DNA of 64,000 nucleotides from Granulicella sibirica (GTDB lineage: Bacteria; Acidobacteriota; Terriglobia; Terriglobales; Acidobacteriaceae), in NCBI RefSeq assembly GCF_004115155.1, contig NZ_RDSM01000001.1, positions 1,550,001 to 1,614,000 of the forward strand. The letters are read 5' to 3'. The position numbers and the translations under genes are program-made. The stretch's first letter is position 1, and each line of letters opens with the position of its first letter. The notes beneath the pieces were generated by a model. It had not been told where the DNA came from. It was given only the letters and a program-made list of their open reading frames with translations, and searched no databases. Below, in pieces: positions 46,399-56,640 of the stretch.

Positions 46399-49300
46399 CT
46401 AGTTTGCCTTGCCTGAGAGGGGGATGATCTGGCTGCCTCCATCGCAGCTTCGGGCATTGTCTGTGAGTGTCAGATTCGCGTTGAAGGTTCCGGTGATTGG
46501 AGGCTTGAAGGTTACGGCGATCGTACACCGGGCTCCGGGCGCGAGCGACGTTCCGCAGGCGTTGCTCTGCGCGAAGCTGGTTGCGTGCGATCCCGTGATG
46601 CTGATGCCGGTCAGGAGCAGAGGTGTCGAGCCGGGGTTTCTGAGGGTTACGTTCAGCGTGCTGGTGGTGGCGTGCCTGATCGCTCCGAAGCCGAGGCTTG
46701 TGGGGCTGATGCTCACCTCGGGGTCGATCACCGTTGCGGTGAGGGGGATCGACTGGGGGCTGCCTGGCGCGTCGCTCAGGATCTGCAGGGTCGCGGTCTG
46801 CGGAGTGCCGAACGGACCTCCTGCGAGGAAGATGACCGTGACGACGCAGCTTCTGCCTGGGGCCAGCGGCTTCGGACAGAGGCTCAGAGCGAGGAACGCC
46901 TTTGAGTTTCCACCTCTCGGGAAAGAGAGAAACGGATCGGTGATGGTCGCGGGGCCGGTCCCGGTATTGGTGAGGGTCAGGGACCGGAAGGTGACGCTCT
47001 TGAAGTAGACGGTGCCGAAGTCAATCGATGGCTCCGATACGGCGACGATGGGGATTGTCGCCGTGACGTACTTCGTCACCTGCGTTGCCGCGGCATAGTT
47101 GCTATTGCCCGCCTGGTTGGCGATCACCGAGCAGGTTCCGGTTCCGGCGGTCATCGTGTAGAGGACGCCGGCGTTGGTGCATGCCCCGGAGCTGCTGAAG
47201 GTCACAGCACCGGCGCTGGTGGAGGTGGCCGCCACCCTGAAGCTGGTCTTGTAGACAGCGCTTGCCGGTGGGTTGGTGGTGAACGTAATCGTCTGACTTG
47301 CCTTGCTGAGGGTGACGATGGCGGGACTGCTGGTGATGGCGGCGACCTTTCCGTTGGCGGCCATGGTGGCCGTGACCTGACAGCTTCCGGTTCCGCTATT
47401 GGCCGTGAGCCTGACACCGTTGACAGAGCATAAGCCGCTGAGGAGCTTGTAGGACACTGAGCCGCCCGAGACGTCGCCGGTGATACTCATGGTTTCGCTC
47501 TGGTTGTAGACCAGAGGCGAGGTCGTGATGAGGGTCAGTCCGGGCTGCACGGTCAACGTGCCGCTGATGTAAAGGAAGGAGTAATTCGTTGCGGCCAGAG
47601 TGCCGGTCGATACCGTGATGGGGTAGGTTCCGGCGATGCTGGGTGTTGCGGTGCTGGAGAGCACGGGTGAGCCGCTGATGACTCCGGGCATATCACTCTT
47701 CACAAAGCCGCTGTAGGTGTAGGTCAGCGCCGGGAGCGGCTGTCCGTACGGGACCACGAAGCTGGCTGCCGTGACCTTCAGGACGGCCGGGTAGATGGTG
47801 AAGGACTGGCTCACGGAGGCGGCGCTGTAGGTGGTGTTTCCCGGCGCCGATGCCGTGATGGTGCAGATGCCGACTCCGCTGATGATGCCGCCCGTGGTGC
47901 ATGGGCCGGAGGACGTGAAGGCGACCTGCAGCCCCGAGGAGGACGACGCGCTCAAGGTGAACGAGCTGCCATACTGCACGTTCGGCAGGGTGGAAAAGGT
48001 GATCCTCTGCGACTTTGTGCTGGACCCCTGAGGCAGGACCATGAAGGTTCCCGAGACCGTGTTGGCGGCGTTGAAGGCAGTTGTGCCCGGTTGCGACGCG
48101 TTGACGGTGCAGCTCCCTGTGCCGGTGAGGATCACGTTGGCTGAAGAGACGTTATTGGTGATTGTCTGGGTGCCGATGGAGCACGATCCGGCGGCGGTGA
48201 AGAGGACCTGCAGGCCGTTGGGGACGCCGGCCGACAGGGCCTTCGCGGTGACGGTGGGCGGGTTGGCGAGAGTGACGGAGCTGGGTAGCGGGTCGAGGAC
48301 GATCGTCTGGTCGTTCTTGAGGACGGCGGGTACGGACGGGACGCTCTGGCGTGGCGGTGCGGCCGTGTCCGGAACGAGGGTAGTGGTGATGGTATAGGTC
48401 ACCGTCTTCGACGTCCGGTCCGGGTTGGTATCAACGAACTCGGTCGCGGGCGGGTTTCCGTTGATGCCGCTCACACTTCCGATGACGATGGGCGTGGCTC
48501 CGTCCGAGCTGCGGTTGACGGTGTAGGTGGCGACGACTCCGAAGGCCGGGGCCTTCCAGGTGACACGAACGAAGTTGTCCTGCGTTGGAGTTTCGGTGGG
48601 CGCGGTGGGCGGGCGGACGACGGAGTTGGCGGTCTCGTAGGTGAGCTCGGTCGCGGGCGGGCCGCCGCTGCCGGAGGTGGAGGTGGCGACGGTGCCGAGA
48701 TCGATGGCGGGTCCGCTGCCGAGGTTGACGCTGCCGCCGGTGGCGAGCGAGACGACTCCGCCGCTACCGAGGGTGACGTTGCCGCCACTGCCGAGCGTGA
48801 TGGTGCCGCCGCTGCCGAGGGCGATGGTGCCACCACTGCCGAGGGCGATGGTCCCGCCACTGCCAAGCGCCACGGTGCCGCCGCTGCCGAGGGTGACCGT
48901 CCCGCCGCTGCTGCCGAAGGTGTAGCTGCCGCCGGCGCCGATGGAGATGGGCGCACCGCCGCTGCCGAGCGTGATGGTGCCACCGCTGCCGAGGGTGATG
49001 GTGCCGCCACTGCCGAGCGTGATGGTGCCGCCGCTGCCAAGCGTGATGGTGCCCCCGTTGCTCAGGTTGATGTTGCCACCGGCTCCGACGGTTGCGCTGC
49101 CGCCGCTGCCGAGCGTGATGGTTCCACCGGCTCCGATGGTTGCGTTGCCGCCACTGCCGAGGGTGACGGTGCCGCCAGCGCTCGCGCTGAGGTCGCCACC
49201 ACTGCCGAGGGTGACGGTTCCGCCGCTGCCGAGGGTGACGTTGCCGCCGCTGCCAAGAGTAATCGTGCCACCGCTGCCCAGGGCGATGGTTCCGCCGGAG

Positions 49301-52300
49301 CCGAGGGTGACGTTGCCGCCGCTGCCGAGGGCGATCGTTCCGCCGCTGCCGAGCGCGATGGTGCCGCCGCTGCCCAGGGTGACATTGCCGCCGCTGCCGA
49401 GGGTGACCGTGCCGCCGCTGCCAAGGGCGATGGTTCCGCCGCTGCCGAGGGTGATGTTGCCGCCACTGCCGAGCGTGACATTGCCACCGCTGCCGAGCGT
49501 GATCGTCCCACCGGCATCGACCGAGTACGTACCGCCGGCGGTGGGGACGGTGATGGGGCTGCCACCACTGCCGAGGGCGATGATGCCGCCGCTGCCGAGG
49601 GTGACCGTTCCGCCGCTGCCGAGAGTGATCGTGCCGCCGCTGCCGAGGGTGATCGTGCCGCCACTACCGAGGGCGATGAGGCCGCCGCTGCCGAGAGTGA
49701 CGAGGCCGTTGCTGCCCGGGGTGACCGTGCCGCCACTGCCGAGAGTGACGTTGCCGCCACTGCCGAGGGTGACGTTGCCACCGCTGCCGAGCGTAATCGT
49801 CCCGCCGCTACCGAGGGTGACGTTACCGCCACTGCCAAGAGCGACGGTTCCCCCGCTGCCAAGGGCAATGGTGCCGCCGCTGCCGAGGGCGACGGTTCCG
49901 CCCGCGGCGATATTCAGGGGCGAGGTGGAGGGGCCGAAGTAGAGCAGGCTCGCAAGCGAGGCGAACTCGCCGCCGGTGGCGCCGGTCTGGCGGAGGTCCA
50001 TGTTGGTGAGGTCGTTGAAGCCGCGCTCCTGGGTCTGGAGGGTTCCGGTGAAGTTGAGGTCCTGGCCGTTGGTCCATGCGGGGGTGATGGGGGCGATGGA
50101 GTTATCGACGCGGTAACCTGCCTCGCCGGCGAGCGGGGTGCCGTCGCAGTGGAGGGTGGCGGGGCTGGCAGGAGAGCCAAGGGTGTAGGGGACGTACCAA
50201 GCCGAGGTCGGGAAGGTCGCGGGGTTGCCGGCGGCGTCGGTAAGCTGTTTGACGGAGCCGGCTGAGGTCTCGTTGAGGGTGTTGAGGGTCTGGTTCGAGA
50301 AGGCTACGGATTTGTTCGGGCCGACGAGGTCGAGCTGGAACAGGTAGTTCATGATGCTCTGGTAGTTCGGCTTGCAGTTGGCTTCGAAGGTGGGGACGTA
50401 GCTTCCGGGGGTGTCGTAGTAGAGGCCGCCGTGGCTGAGGCCGAGGGTGTGACCGATCTCGTGGAAGATGGTGCCGGCGAGTACGTTGGCGCGCCTGCTC
50501 ATGTCCTGGTTGGGGGCGGTGAGCCAGAGGCCGAGAGTGACGGCGGAGTCGGCTCCGCCGAGGTCGGAGTAGCCGGAGATGCTGGTGACGGTTCCGGAGG
50601 TGAGGCCGATGATGGGTTCGGCCAGGGTGTTGTTGGGGTAGGTGTAGTTCGGGACAGCGGGAGTGGCGACGGTGATGGTCTTGGTGTCGGCGCAGCCGGT
50701 GGTGTTGTAGACGCCGTTGAGGCTGGGGTTGCCGAGGACGCCGGAGAGGGTGATGCGGCTGGGGCAGGCGTTGATGCCGGTGCCGCGGTCGACGGTGGAG
50801 ATGGTGGTGATGCCACTGGAGGTGACGATGGAGGTGAGGGTTCCGTAGCGGGTGTTCCAGGCGGGGATGGCGAGGGAGTGGCCCATCAGGAGGTAGTGAT
50901 AGCTATCCTTCTGGCCGTAGGGGAAGCGGGTGGTGCAGTCTCCGCCGGTGATGCAGGAGTAGAGATTGCGGGGGTAGAGCTTGGAGAATTCGAGGCTGTT
51001 CTTCCAGCCGATGACACCGGGCTGGTTGGGGAACTGGCAGAGGGTGGATGGGGTGGCGGAGGTGGGGTCGACGCAGGTGTATTCGGGGACGGCGTTGCCG
51101 ACCTGGAGATGAAGGTGGACGTTGGAGTTGAGGAAGGCCTGCTGGACCATGGCGAGGGGGTCGTTGCCATCGGCATCGGGCGAGGGGAAGAGGTTTTCCT
51201 TGGTGGAGTCGCAGGAACCGTCGGGATTGACGACGGCGCACATGTAGTCGAGCTGGACGAAGAGGTCTTTCTGGCCGTGCTTTGCTCCGGGCAGGCCTAC
51301 CCAGGTGCTGGTTTTGGCGTCGTAGTAGCCGGGTTGGCCGGCGTGGAAGTCGGGGGCGGCGGGGCCGGTCTTCCAGGCGTCGAGGATGCCGTCGTTGTCG
51401 GAGTTGTTGACGGGGGTGCTGAGGATGACGGCGGCGTAGGCGTTGGCGGGATTGAGTGGGGCGCTGTATTGGCTGGACTGAGTGAGGGGGACGAAGTTGA
51501 CGCTGTTACTCCACTGGCTGGCAGAGGCGAAGAGGGTGGTGGTCTTGGCGGCGGTGTTGCCTCCGGCGGGGGCGTCGTAGAAGCCCTGGACGAGCTGGGA
51601 TGGGAAGTTGGTGGGGACGGCGGCTCCGTCGTAAAGGACGACGGATTTGAGGGGGAGGTTCGGGGAGAGGACGCGGTAGATGAAGACGAGGCTTGCACCC
51701 TCAGTGAGGGGGAGCGCGGTCTTTCCACCGTCGGGGAGGGTGATGGTGTAGTTGCCGGAGGCGTAGCGGATGCCGTTCGCGGCTGCGGGGAGGTAGATGT
51801 TGACGCTGGCGCGGTAGGCGCGGAGGGTGCCGGTGAATGCGCCGTCGGTGTAAGTGGGTATGTCACTGCCGATCTGCTGGCCTGTGATCTGGTTGTTGTT
51901 GAAGGTGCCGTTGGCGGAGGACGGCGTCGGGGTGCTTTCGAGGGTCTCCCAGTAGAGGAAGGCGTCGACGATGTCGGCTCCGTCAGGGACCCCGCCGGTG
52001 GGGCTCTGGGTGTAGGTGGGGATGGTGATGGTTCCGGTGGCGAGGCCGTTGATGCCGGTTCCGCGGAGGGTTACGCCGGCCGAGACGTAGTCGCCGGTGA
52101 GGAAGTAATTGTTTTCGAGCGAGAGGGGGTTGGCCGTGGGGACGACTGGCTGACCGGAGGAGACGAGGAGATTGACGGCCGAGCCTACGCTGACCTGGGT
52201 GCCGGGGTCTGGGTTCTGGCTAATGATGGTGCCGGAGGGTACGGTCTGGCTGGAGGCGGTGGAGACGGTTCCTGCCACGAGGCCGGCGGTGGTGAGGGGA

Positions 52301-55300
52301 GTCGTGGCCCCGGACTGAGGCTGGCCGACGACGTTGGGAACGGTTGCGAGTCCGGCCTGGCCGTTGACGGATCCGGTGCCGCTGAGGGTGGCGATCTGGG
52401 TGGTGAGAGGGCTGGCATTGTTGAGCGTGTTGTCGCTCACGGCTGCGGTCCCCGTGAGGAATGCGGCGCTCTGGGGTGTGAAGCTGAAGCTTTCGCTGCA
52501 AATGGATCCGGGAGCGAGCGGGAATGCGGACCCACATGTCGAGGCTGGGTTCGGGGTGAAGTTGCCGCCGAGGTTCAGGCCGAGCGAGCCGGTGAGTGGC
52601 TGATTGCCGACGCTCTGAATGGTGAACGACTGCGGGCTGTCGGCGCTTGTGCTGCCCACGTTGGTCGTGGCGAAGGCGAACGAAGGCGGCTGGGAGCGAT
52701 TCAGCTTGATGATGCTTCGGTCGACGAGATCATCGATGAATAGATTACCGGTAGCATCGACCGCCGTAGCGACCATATTGATCCCACTGAGGAGGACGAG
52801 CTGGCACGAACTGGTGGTGCAGCCTACCGGTACTTCGACGAGTTCGTTCAACCCGGCATCGGCTATATAGACGTTGCCCGCAGCGTCCACGGCGACACCA
52901 TCCGGCTGGCTCCAGCCAGTGCCTACGCTGATCAGGCAGGCGCTGGTCGCGCAACCGGTGGGAACCTCCATGACCTTCCTCAGGCCAAAGTCCGCGACGA
53001 AGAGATTCCCTGCAGAGTCAAGGGTGATGGAAACGGGGTTGGAGCCGCCGCCCGGGTTGTAGACAACGGTCTGGCAGGCGGCAGAGGCACAGCCGGCCGG
53101 GTTTTTGACGACCTCACCATCGAGGAAGTCGTCGAAGAAGACGTTCCCTGCTCCATCGACGGCCACTCCCAACTGGCTTCTGTAATTCGAGCCGATGACC
53201 TGCTGGCAAGCGCTGCTGGTACAGCCGGCCGGAACCTCGACGACTTCATTCAGATTGTTATCCGCAATGTAGAAGTTCCCGGCTCCGTCTTCGGCGATGC
53301 CCTGGGGAAATTGAAGGCCGACGCCTACAGTGGAGGTCGTTCCATCAGGCGCAATCTTCAGCACCCGGTGCAGGGACGTATCAGCGTCCGAGATGAAGAG
53401 ATTGCCTGCGGCGTCGGTCAGCAAGCCTTTGGGTTGGCTGAGCGTGAAGGCGCCTGTGTTGACGATGGTCTGCGCACCGGGGCCGAAGGCGATCGCCGGC
53501 TCCTGGCCGATGCCGTAGACGGGCAGACTTCCGACGAGATTGCCCGCGTTGTCAAAGATCTGTGCCGCGCCCATTCTGAGTCCGGGAGCGATCGGGGCGA
53601 AGTTGACGTTCACGGTGCAGGAGTTGCCGGCGGCGATAGTCCCCGAGCAGGTCCCTCCGGTGGCCTGAGTAAAGTCAAGGCCTGTGGCCCCCTGCGTGAC
53701 GACCCGGGTAGCTCCAATCGTCGTCGTGGCGGCGAGGGTGAAGGTTACGGGAATGGAGTTGCTGCACGGCCCTGCGATGGGCTGTCCCGCCGGGCAGACG
53801 TTGTAGCTTCCCAGGTTCTGATTGACGAAGCTGGCGGTCACAGTAGCTGCCTGGCTGACGGTCACGCTACAGGTTGGGCTGGTTCCCGCGCTCGCGCAGA
53901 CGCCGCCCCAGCCGAGGAAGGTGGATGTTCCGGTCGCAGCCGCCGTGAGTGTCACCTGGCTCCCAACCGGGAAGTTTCCGGTGCAGGTTCCTACCGACGA
54001 ACCCTGGTTGGCCTCGGAGCAACTGATCTGCTGGAGGGTGTCGGTTACGTTACCGGTCCCCGCGCCGAGCATGGTCACATTCAAGGGAACCGTGGTTACC
54101 AGGCCGACTCCGCTGAGCGCAACCGCCTGAGTCGCGGCGGGGACGTTGAGAGCGTTATCGGAGAAGCTGAAGGTCCCGGAGGAAGGTCCGACGCTGTGCG
54201 GCATGAAGCTGAGGGTGACCTGGCAGGATCCGCCGGGCGCGAGTACCGGCGCGTTGGCCTGAATACAGTCCGGCAAGGGACCCTGACCGACACTCGCGGT
54301 AAAGTCGCCGCCGGTTTGCCCCAGGCCGATTGCGCCGAGCGGTTGGTTGCCGATGTTCTGAATGGCGAACGTCTTCGGGCTATCGCTGCTCGTGCTGTAG
54401 ACATTGGTGGGAGCGAAGTTCAGGGAGGGTGTCTGGGACCGCGTGAATTCGTAGACCTCGCTGGTATTCGCGTCAGGGATGAAGACGTTTCCCGTTGCAT
54501 CCACGGCCAGACCGAATGCAGAGACTCCGCTCAGCACCGTAACCTGGCAACTGGTGCTGGCGCAACCGGCTGGAACCTCGACCACTCCGAGGCCCAGGTC
54601 GGAGACGAAGACATCTCCTGCCGCATCGACGGCCACGGCCTCCGGCTGGCTCCATCCCTGGCCGACCTGGATGTAGCAACTCGCGCTCGTGCAACCCGCC
54701 GGAACCTCGACGATCTTCGCCAGCCCATAGTCGGCGACGAACAGATCCCCTGCGGAATCGAGCGTTACACCGACCAGATTGGAACCGTTGTACGCTATGC
54801 TCTGGCAGCTAAGGCTGGTGCAGCCCGGGGGAATCTTGACGACCTGTCCCGTGTTGAACTCGGCTGCGTACACATTGCCGGCTCCATCGACCGCCGTCCC
54901 CAATACGGCGGTAAGGCCGGTTCCAATCGCCACCTCGCAGGAGGCGCTGGTGCAGCCGGCCGGGACCTTCACCACCCGGCTCAGGTCGTTGTCGGCGATG
55001 AATAGATCCCCAGACCCGTTGACCGCGATTCCCTGGGGATAACTCAGCCCGAAGTTCACCGTGGTGACCGAGCCGCCCGTTGCGAGCTTAACCACTCTCT
55101 GGTGACCGGTATCCGAGATAAAGACGTTGCCGGCCGCGTCCACCGTAACGCCTTTCGGCTGAGACAGAGGGAAGATCGCGGTTGTATTCAAGACGGTCTG
55201 CGCGGCCGGTCCGAAGGCAGCCGCAGGCGCCTGTCCAACACCGGAGAGCAGCGTGGACGACAGGATATTGCCAGAGTTATCGAGGAACTGAATCGCGCCG

Positions 55301-56640
55301 AGGCGCGGGCCGGGCGCGGTGGGAGCGAAGGTGACATTGGCTACGCAGGTATCGCCCGCGGCGTGCGTTCCGACGCAGGTGTTGGTGTCGATCGGGTTGC
55401 CGAAGTCAAGCCCGGGGGTTCCCTGCGTCACGGACCGAAGCTGGGCAATCGTGGTAGCGGCTGGAAAGGTGTAGGTGAAGGCAAGCTGCCTGCTGCATGG
55501 CGCGGGAAGCGTCTGTCCCGAAGGGCAAACGTTGACATTGCCGTAAGCTCCGGGCAGGCCAAAGGTCCATGTGTCGTTGAGTTGGCCCGAGCCTGCGTAC
55601 CCACCGAACAAGACGACCTGGCTGTGTGCCGTATCGTACGTCAGGCCATTGGGAAGATAGCGCCCGGATGGGCTTGGGGTGGTGGTGTTCTGCGTCCAGG
55701 CAGCTCCGCTGTAGAGCCAGGTGTCCCCAAGAAAGTTGCCGTTGTAACCCAGGGCCATGACGGCCTGGCCAAGCGCCGCGTCGTAGGCCATGCCCTGCGT
55801 ATAGCGCGCGGGAGGGCTTAGCTGAAACGCCTGCGCGGTCCAGTTCGTGCCGTCCCAGATCCAGGTGTCGTTGAGATAACCGGCACCGTCTCCCCCGAAC
55901 AGAACCACCTGGCCTGTTGCGTCGTCATAGACCATGCTGTAGTCCGCGCGCGCGGTCGGGCTATTTGTGGGTTGCGCCTGGGTCCAGTTGGTACCGTCCC
56001 ATATCCAGGTGTCTCCCTGATCCTCGCCGGTTGTGCCACCGAAGAGGACCACCTGGCGGTGCGTCGCGTCGTAGACCATGACGTCGCCATCGCGCGGGGA
56101 GGGACTGTTTGCCGGGGCAGCCTGGGTCCAGTTCGTACCATCCCAGAGCCAGGTATCGCCCAGGCGGGTGTTGGCGTTTACGAACCCTCCGAACATCACG
56201 ACCTGGCCATGCGCCGCGTCGTAGACCATGGCGTGTGCGGCGCGCGCCGGAGGAACGTTTGTTGGGTTCGCCAGGGTCCAGCTTGTGCCATTCCACAGCC
56301 ATGTGTCATTCAATGTGCCGTTAACGCCGTATCCGCCGAAGAGAACAACCTGGCTGTGGGCGATGTCATACGTCATGGCATGGATGTAGCGATTGTCGGG
56401 GCTCGTGGCGGGCGATTGCTGAGTCCATGTCGGGACGAGAGTCTGGGCCCGTGCCGGGGAGCCAAGGACGCCAAGAAGCAGGAACGCGGCAGCGACGGAG
56501 AAAAGACGCATCGCACACGCGAAGGCGTACTGCGCCGGCTGGCGACTCGTGCTTCTGCTGGAAGCGACTGACTTCGGGGAAGAGGCTGAATGAACCGAGA
56601 AAGACGCTTCGGGGGCCGTGTGTGAGGCGGGCGTTGCCAT
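46399..56640 (-). CDS. Giant secreted multidomain protein with metzincin protease site and LGSGG octapeptide repeats
   Basis: About 3,413 residues from the ATG at 56640, which has GCAGGAG upstream; a TTG 30 codons earlier lacks such a site. A hydrophobic export segment ends near residue 65. Domains in order, by rough position: seven Kelch-like repeats (70-385; VMFGG and DTWLWDGTNWTQ); an ASH-type module; a first NHL propeller (about 490-735); Ig-like modules; a second ASH plus NHL set (about 1055-1320); one PASTA domain (about 1435-1500; ATVPNVVGQ, SGTIISQNPDPG); a region with NDNDGILDAWKTG; a metzincin zinc site HEIGHTLGLSHGG near 2060 with a downstream SIMNY Met-turn; the octapeptide repeat (about 2240-2650); an FN3 and MBG-like module; and two terminal ASH modules. 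It is probably cell-surface or secreted and proteolytic. Confidence 0.85.
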   Translation of the reverse strand: MATPASHTAPEASFSVHSASSPKSVASSRSTSRQPAQYAFACAMRLFSVAAAFLLLGVLGSPARAQTLVPTWTQQSPATSPDNRYIHAMTYDIAHSQVVLFGGYGVNGTLNDTWLWNGTSWTLANPTNVPPARAAHAMVYDAAHGQVVMFGGFVNANTRLGDTWLWDGTNWTQAAPANSPSPRDGDVMVYDATHRQVVLFGGTTGEDQGDTWIWDGTNWTQAQPTNSPTARADYSMVYDDATGQVVLFGGDGAGYLNDTWIWDGTNWTAQAFQLSPPARYTQGMAYDAALGQAVMALGYNGNFLGDTWLYSGAAWTQNTTTPSPSGRYLPNGLTYDTAHSQVVLFGGYAGSGQLNDTWTFGLPGAYGNVNVCPSGQTLPAPCSRQLAFTYTFPAATTIAQLRSVTQGTPGLDFGNPIDTNTCVGTHAAGDTCVANVTFAPTAPGPRLGAIQFLDNSGNILSSTLLSGVGQAPAAAFGPAAQTVLNTTAIFPLSQPKGVTVDAAGNVFISDTGHQRVVKLATGGSVTTVNFGLSYPQGIAVNGSGDLFIADNDLSRVVKVPAGCTSASCEVAIGTGLTAVLGTAVDGAGNVYAAEFNTGQVVKIPPGCTSLSCQSIAYNGSNLVGVTLDSAGDLFVADYGLAKIVEVPAGCTSASCYIQVGQGWSQPEAVAVDAAGDVFVSDLGLGVVEVPAGCASTSCQVTVLSGVSAFGLAVDATGNVFIPDANTSEVYEFTRSQTPSLNFAPTNVYSTSSDSPKTFAIQNIGNQPLGAIGLGQTGGDFTASVGQGPLPDCIQANAPVLAPGGSCQVTLSFMPHSVGPSSGTFSFSDNALNVPAATQAVALSGVGLVTTVPLNVTMLGAGTGNVTDTLQQISCSEANQGSSVGTCTGNFPVGSQVTLTAAATGTSTFLGWGGVCASAGTSPTCSVTVSQAATVTASFVNQNLGSYNVCPAGQPIAGPCSNSIPVTFTLAATTTIGATRVVTQGATGLDFTQATGGTCSGTIAAGNSCTVNVNFAPIAPGLRMGAAQIFDNAGNLVGSLPVYGIGQEPAIAFGPGAQTIVNTGAFTLSQPKGLLTDAAGNLFISDADTSLHRVLKIAPDGTTSTVGVGLQFPQGIAEDGAGNFYIADNNLNEVVEVPAGCTSSACQQVIGSNYRSQLGVAVDGAGNVFFDDFLDGEVVKNPAGCASAACQTVVYNPGGGSNPVSITLDSAGNLFVADFGLRKVMEVPTGCATSACLISVGTGWSQPDGVAVDAAGNVYIADAGLNELVEVPVGCTTSSCQLVLLSGINMVATAVDATGNLFIDDLVDRSIIKLNRSQPPSFAFATTNVGSTSADSPQSFTIQSVGNQPLTGSLGLNLGGNFTPNPASTCGSAFPLAPGSICSESFSFTPQSAAFLTGTAAVSDNTLNNASPLTTQIATLSGTGSVNGQAGLATVPNVVGQPQSGATTPLTTAGLVAGTVSTASSQTVPSGTIISQNPDPGTQVSVGSAVNLLVSSGQPVVPTANPLSLENNYFLTGDYVSAGVTLRGTGINGLATGTITIPTYTQSPTGGVPDGADIVDAFLYWETLESTPTPSSANGTFNNNQITGQQIGSDIPTYTDGAFTGTLRAYRASVNIYLPAAANGIRYASGNYTITLPDGGKTALPLTEGASLVFIYRVLSPNLPLKSVVLYDGAAVPTNFPSQLVQGFYDAPAGGNTAAKTTTLFASASQWSNSVNFVPLTQSSQYSAPLNPANAYAAVILSTPVNNSDNDGILDAWKTGPAAPDFHAGQPGYYDAKTSTWVGLPGAKHGQKDLFVQLDYMCAVVNPDGSCDSTKENLFPSPDADGNDPLAMVQQAFLNSNVHLHLQVGNAVPEYTCVDPTSATPSTLCQFPNQPGVIGWKNSLEFSKLYPRNLYSCITGGDCTTRFPYGQKDSYHYLLMGHSLAIPAWNTRYGTLTSIVTSSGITTISTVDRGTGINACPSRITLSGVLGNPSLNGVYNTTGCADTKTITVATPAVPNYTYPNNTLAEPIIGLTSGTVTSISGYSDLGGADSAVTLGLWLTAPNQDMSRRANVLAGTIFHEIGHTLGLSHGGLYYDTPGSYVPTFEANCKPNYQSIMNYLFQLDLVGPNKSVAFSNQTLNTLNETSAGSVKQLTDAAGNPATFPTSAWYVPYTLGSPASPATLHCDGTPLAGEAGYRVDNSIAPITPAWTNGQDLNFTGTLQTQERGFNDLTNMDLRQTGATGGEFASLASLLYFGPSTSPLNIAAGGTVALGSGGTIALGSGGTVALGSGGNVTLGSGGTITLGSGGNVTLGSGGNVTLGSGGTVTPGSNGLVTLGSGGLIALGSGGTITLGSGGTITLGSGGTVTLGSGGIIALGSGGSPITVPTAGGTYSVDAGGTITLGSGGNVTLGSGGNITLGSGGTIALGSGGTVTLGSGGNVTLGSGGTIALGSGGTIALGSGGNVTLGSGGTIALGSGGTITLGSGGNVTLGSGGTVTLGSGGDLSASAGGTVTLGSGGNATIGAGGTITLGSGGSATVGAGGNINLSNGGTITLGSGGTITLGSGGTITLGSGGTITLGSGGAPISIGAGGSYTFGSSGGTVTLGSGGTVALGSGGTIALGSGGTIALGSGGTITLGSGGNVTLGSGGVVSLATGGSVNLGSGPAIDLGTVATSTSGSGGPPATELTYETANSVVRPPTAPTETPTQDNFVRVTWKAPAFGVVATYTVNRSSDGATPIVIGSVSGINGNPPATEFVDTNPDRTSKTVTYTITTTLVPDTAAPPRQSVPSVPAVLKNDQTIVLDPLPSSVTLANPPTVTAKALSAGVPNGLQVLFTAAGSCSIGTQTITNNVSSANVILTGTGSCTVNASQPGTTAFNAANTVSGTFMVLPQGSSTKSQRITFSTLPNVQYGSSFTLSASSSSGLQVAFTSSGPCTTGGIISGVGICTITASAPGNTTYSAASVSQSFTIYPAVLKVTAASFVVPYGQPLPALTYTYSGFVKSDMPGVISGSPVLSSTATPSIAGTYPITVSTGTLAATNYSFLYISGTLTVQPGLTLITTSPLVYNQSETMSITGDVSGGSVSYKLLSGLCSVNGVRLTANSGTGSCQVTATMAANGKVAAITSSPAIVTLSKASQTITFTTNPPASAVYKTSFRVAATSTSAGAVTFSSSGACTNAGVLYTMTAGTGTCSVIANQAGNSNYAAATQVTKYVTATIPIVAVSEPSIDFGTVYFKSVTFRSLTLTNTGTGPATITDPFLSFPRGGNSKAFLALSLCPKPLAPGRSCVVTVIFLAGGPFGTPQTATLQILSDAPGSPQSIPLTATVIDPEVSISPTSLGFGAIRHATTSTLNVTLRNPGSTPLLLTGISITGSHATSFAQSNACGTSLAPGARCTIAVTFKPPITGTFNANLTLTDNARSCDGGSQIIPLSGKAN
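48690..49915 (-). repeat. About 50 tandem 24-bp units coding for an LGSGG octapeptide
   Basis: The protein-coding strand carries head-to-tail 24-base units coding for x-[IV]-[TA]-L-G-S-G-G, where x is mainly Thr or Asn. Some 38 units have an intact LGSGG and about ten more are degenerate (for example DLSASAGG, NINLSNGG, APISIGAGG). Synonymous codons vary among units, so the array is not a very recent expansion. The pattern of two beta-branched residues and a Gly/Ser turn per eight residues suggests a regular beta-solenoid. Confidence 0.9.

Noticed and set aside
48941..49942. A plus-strand frame coding a PPLPRV-type proline repeat
   Set aside because: It is the exact antisense of the LGSGG octapeptide array, so it mirrors the repeat and does not suggest a separate protein.
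50431..52743. A 770-codon open frame on the plus strand inside the giant gene
   Set aside because: The product is almost only Gly, Asp, Val and Glu, a shadow of the sense codons; the sense frame carries the metzincin and NHL motifs.
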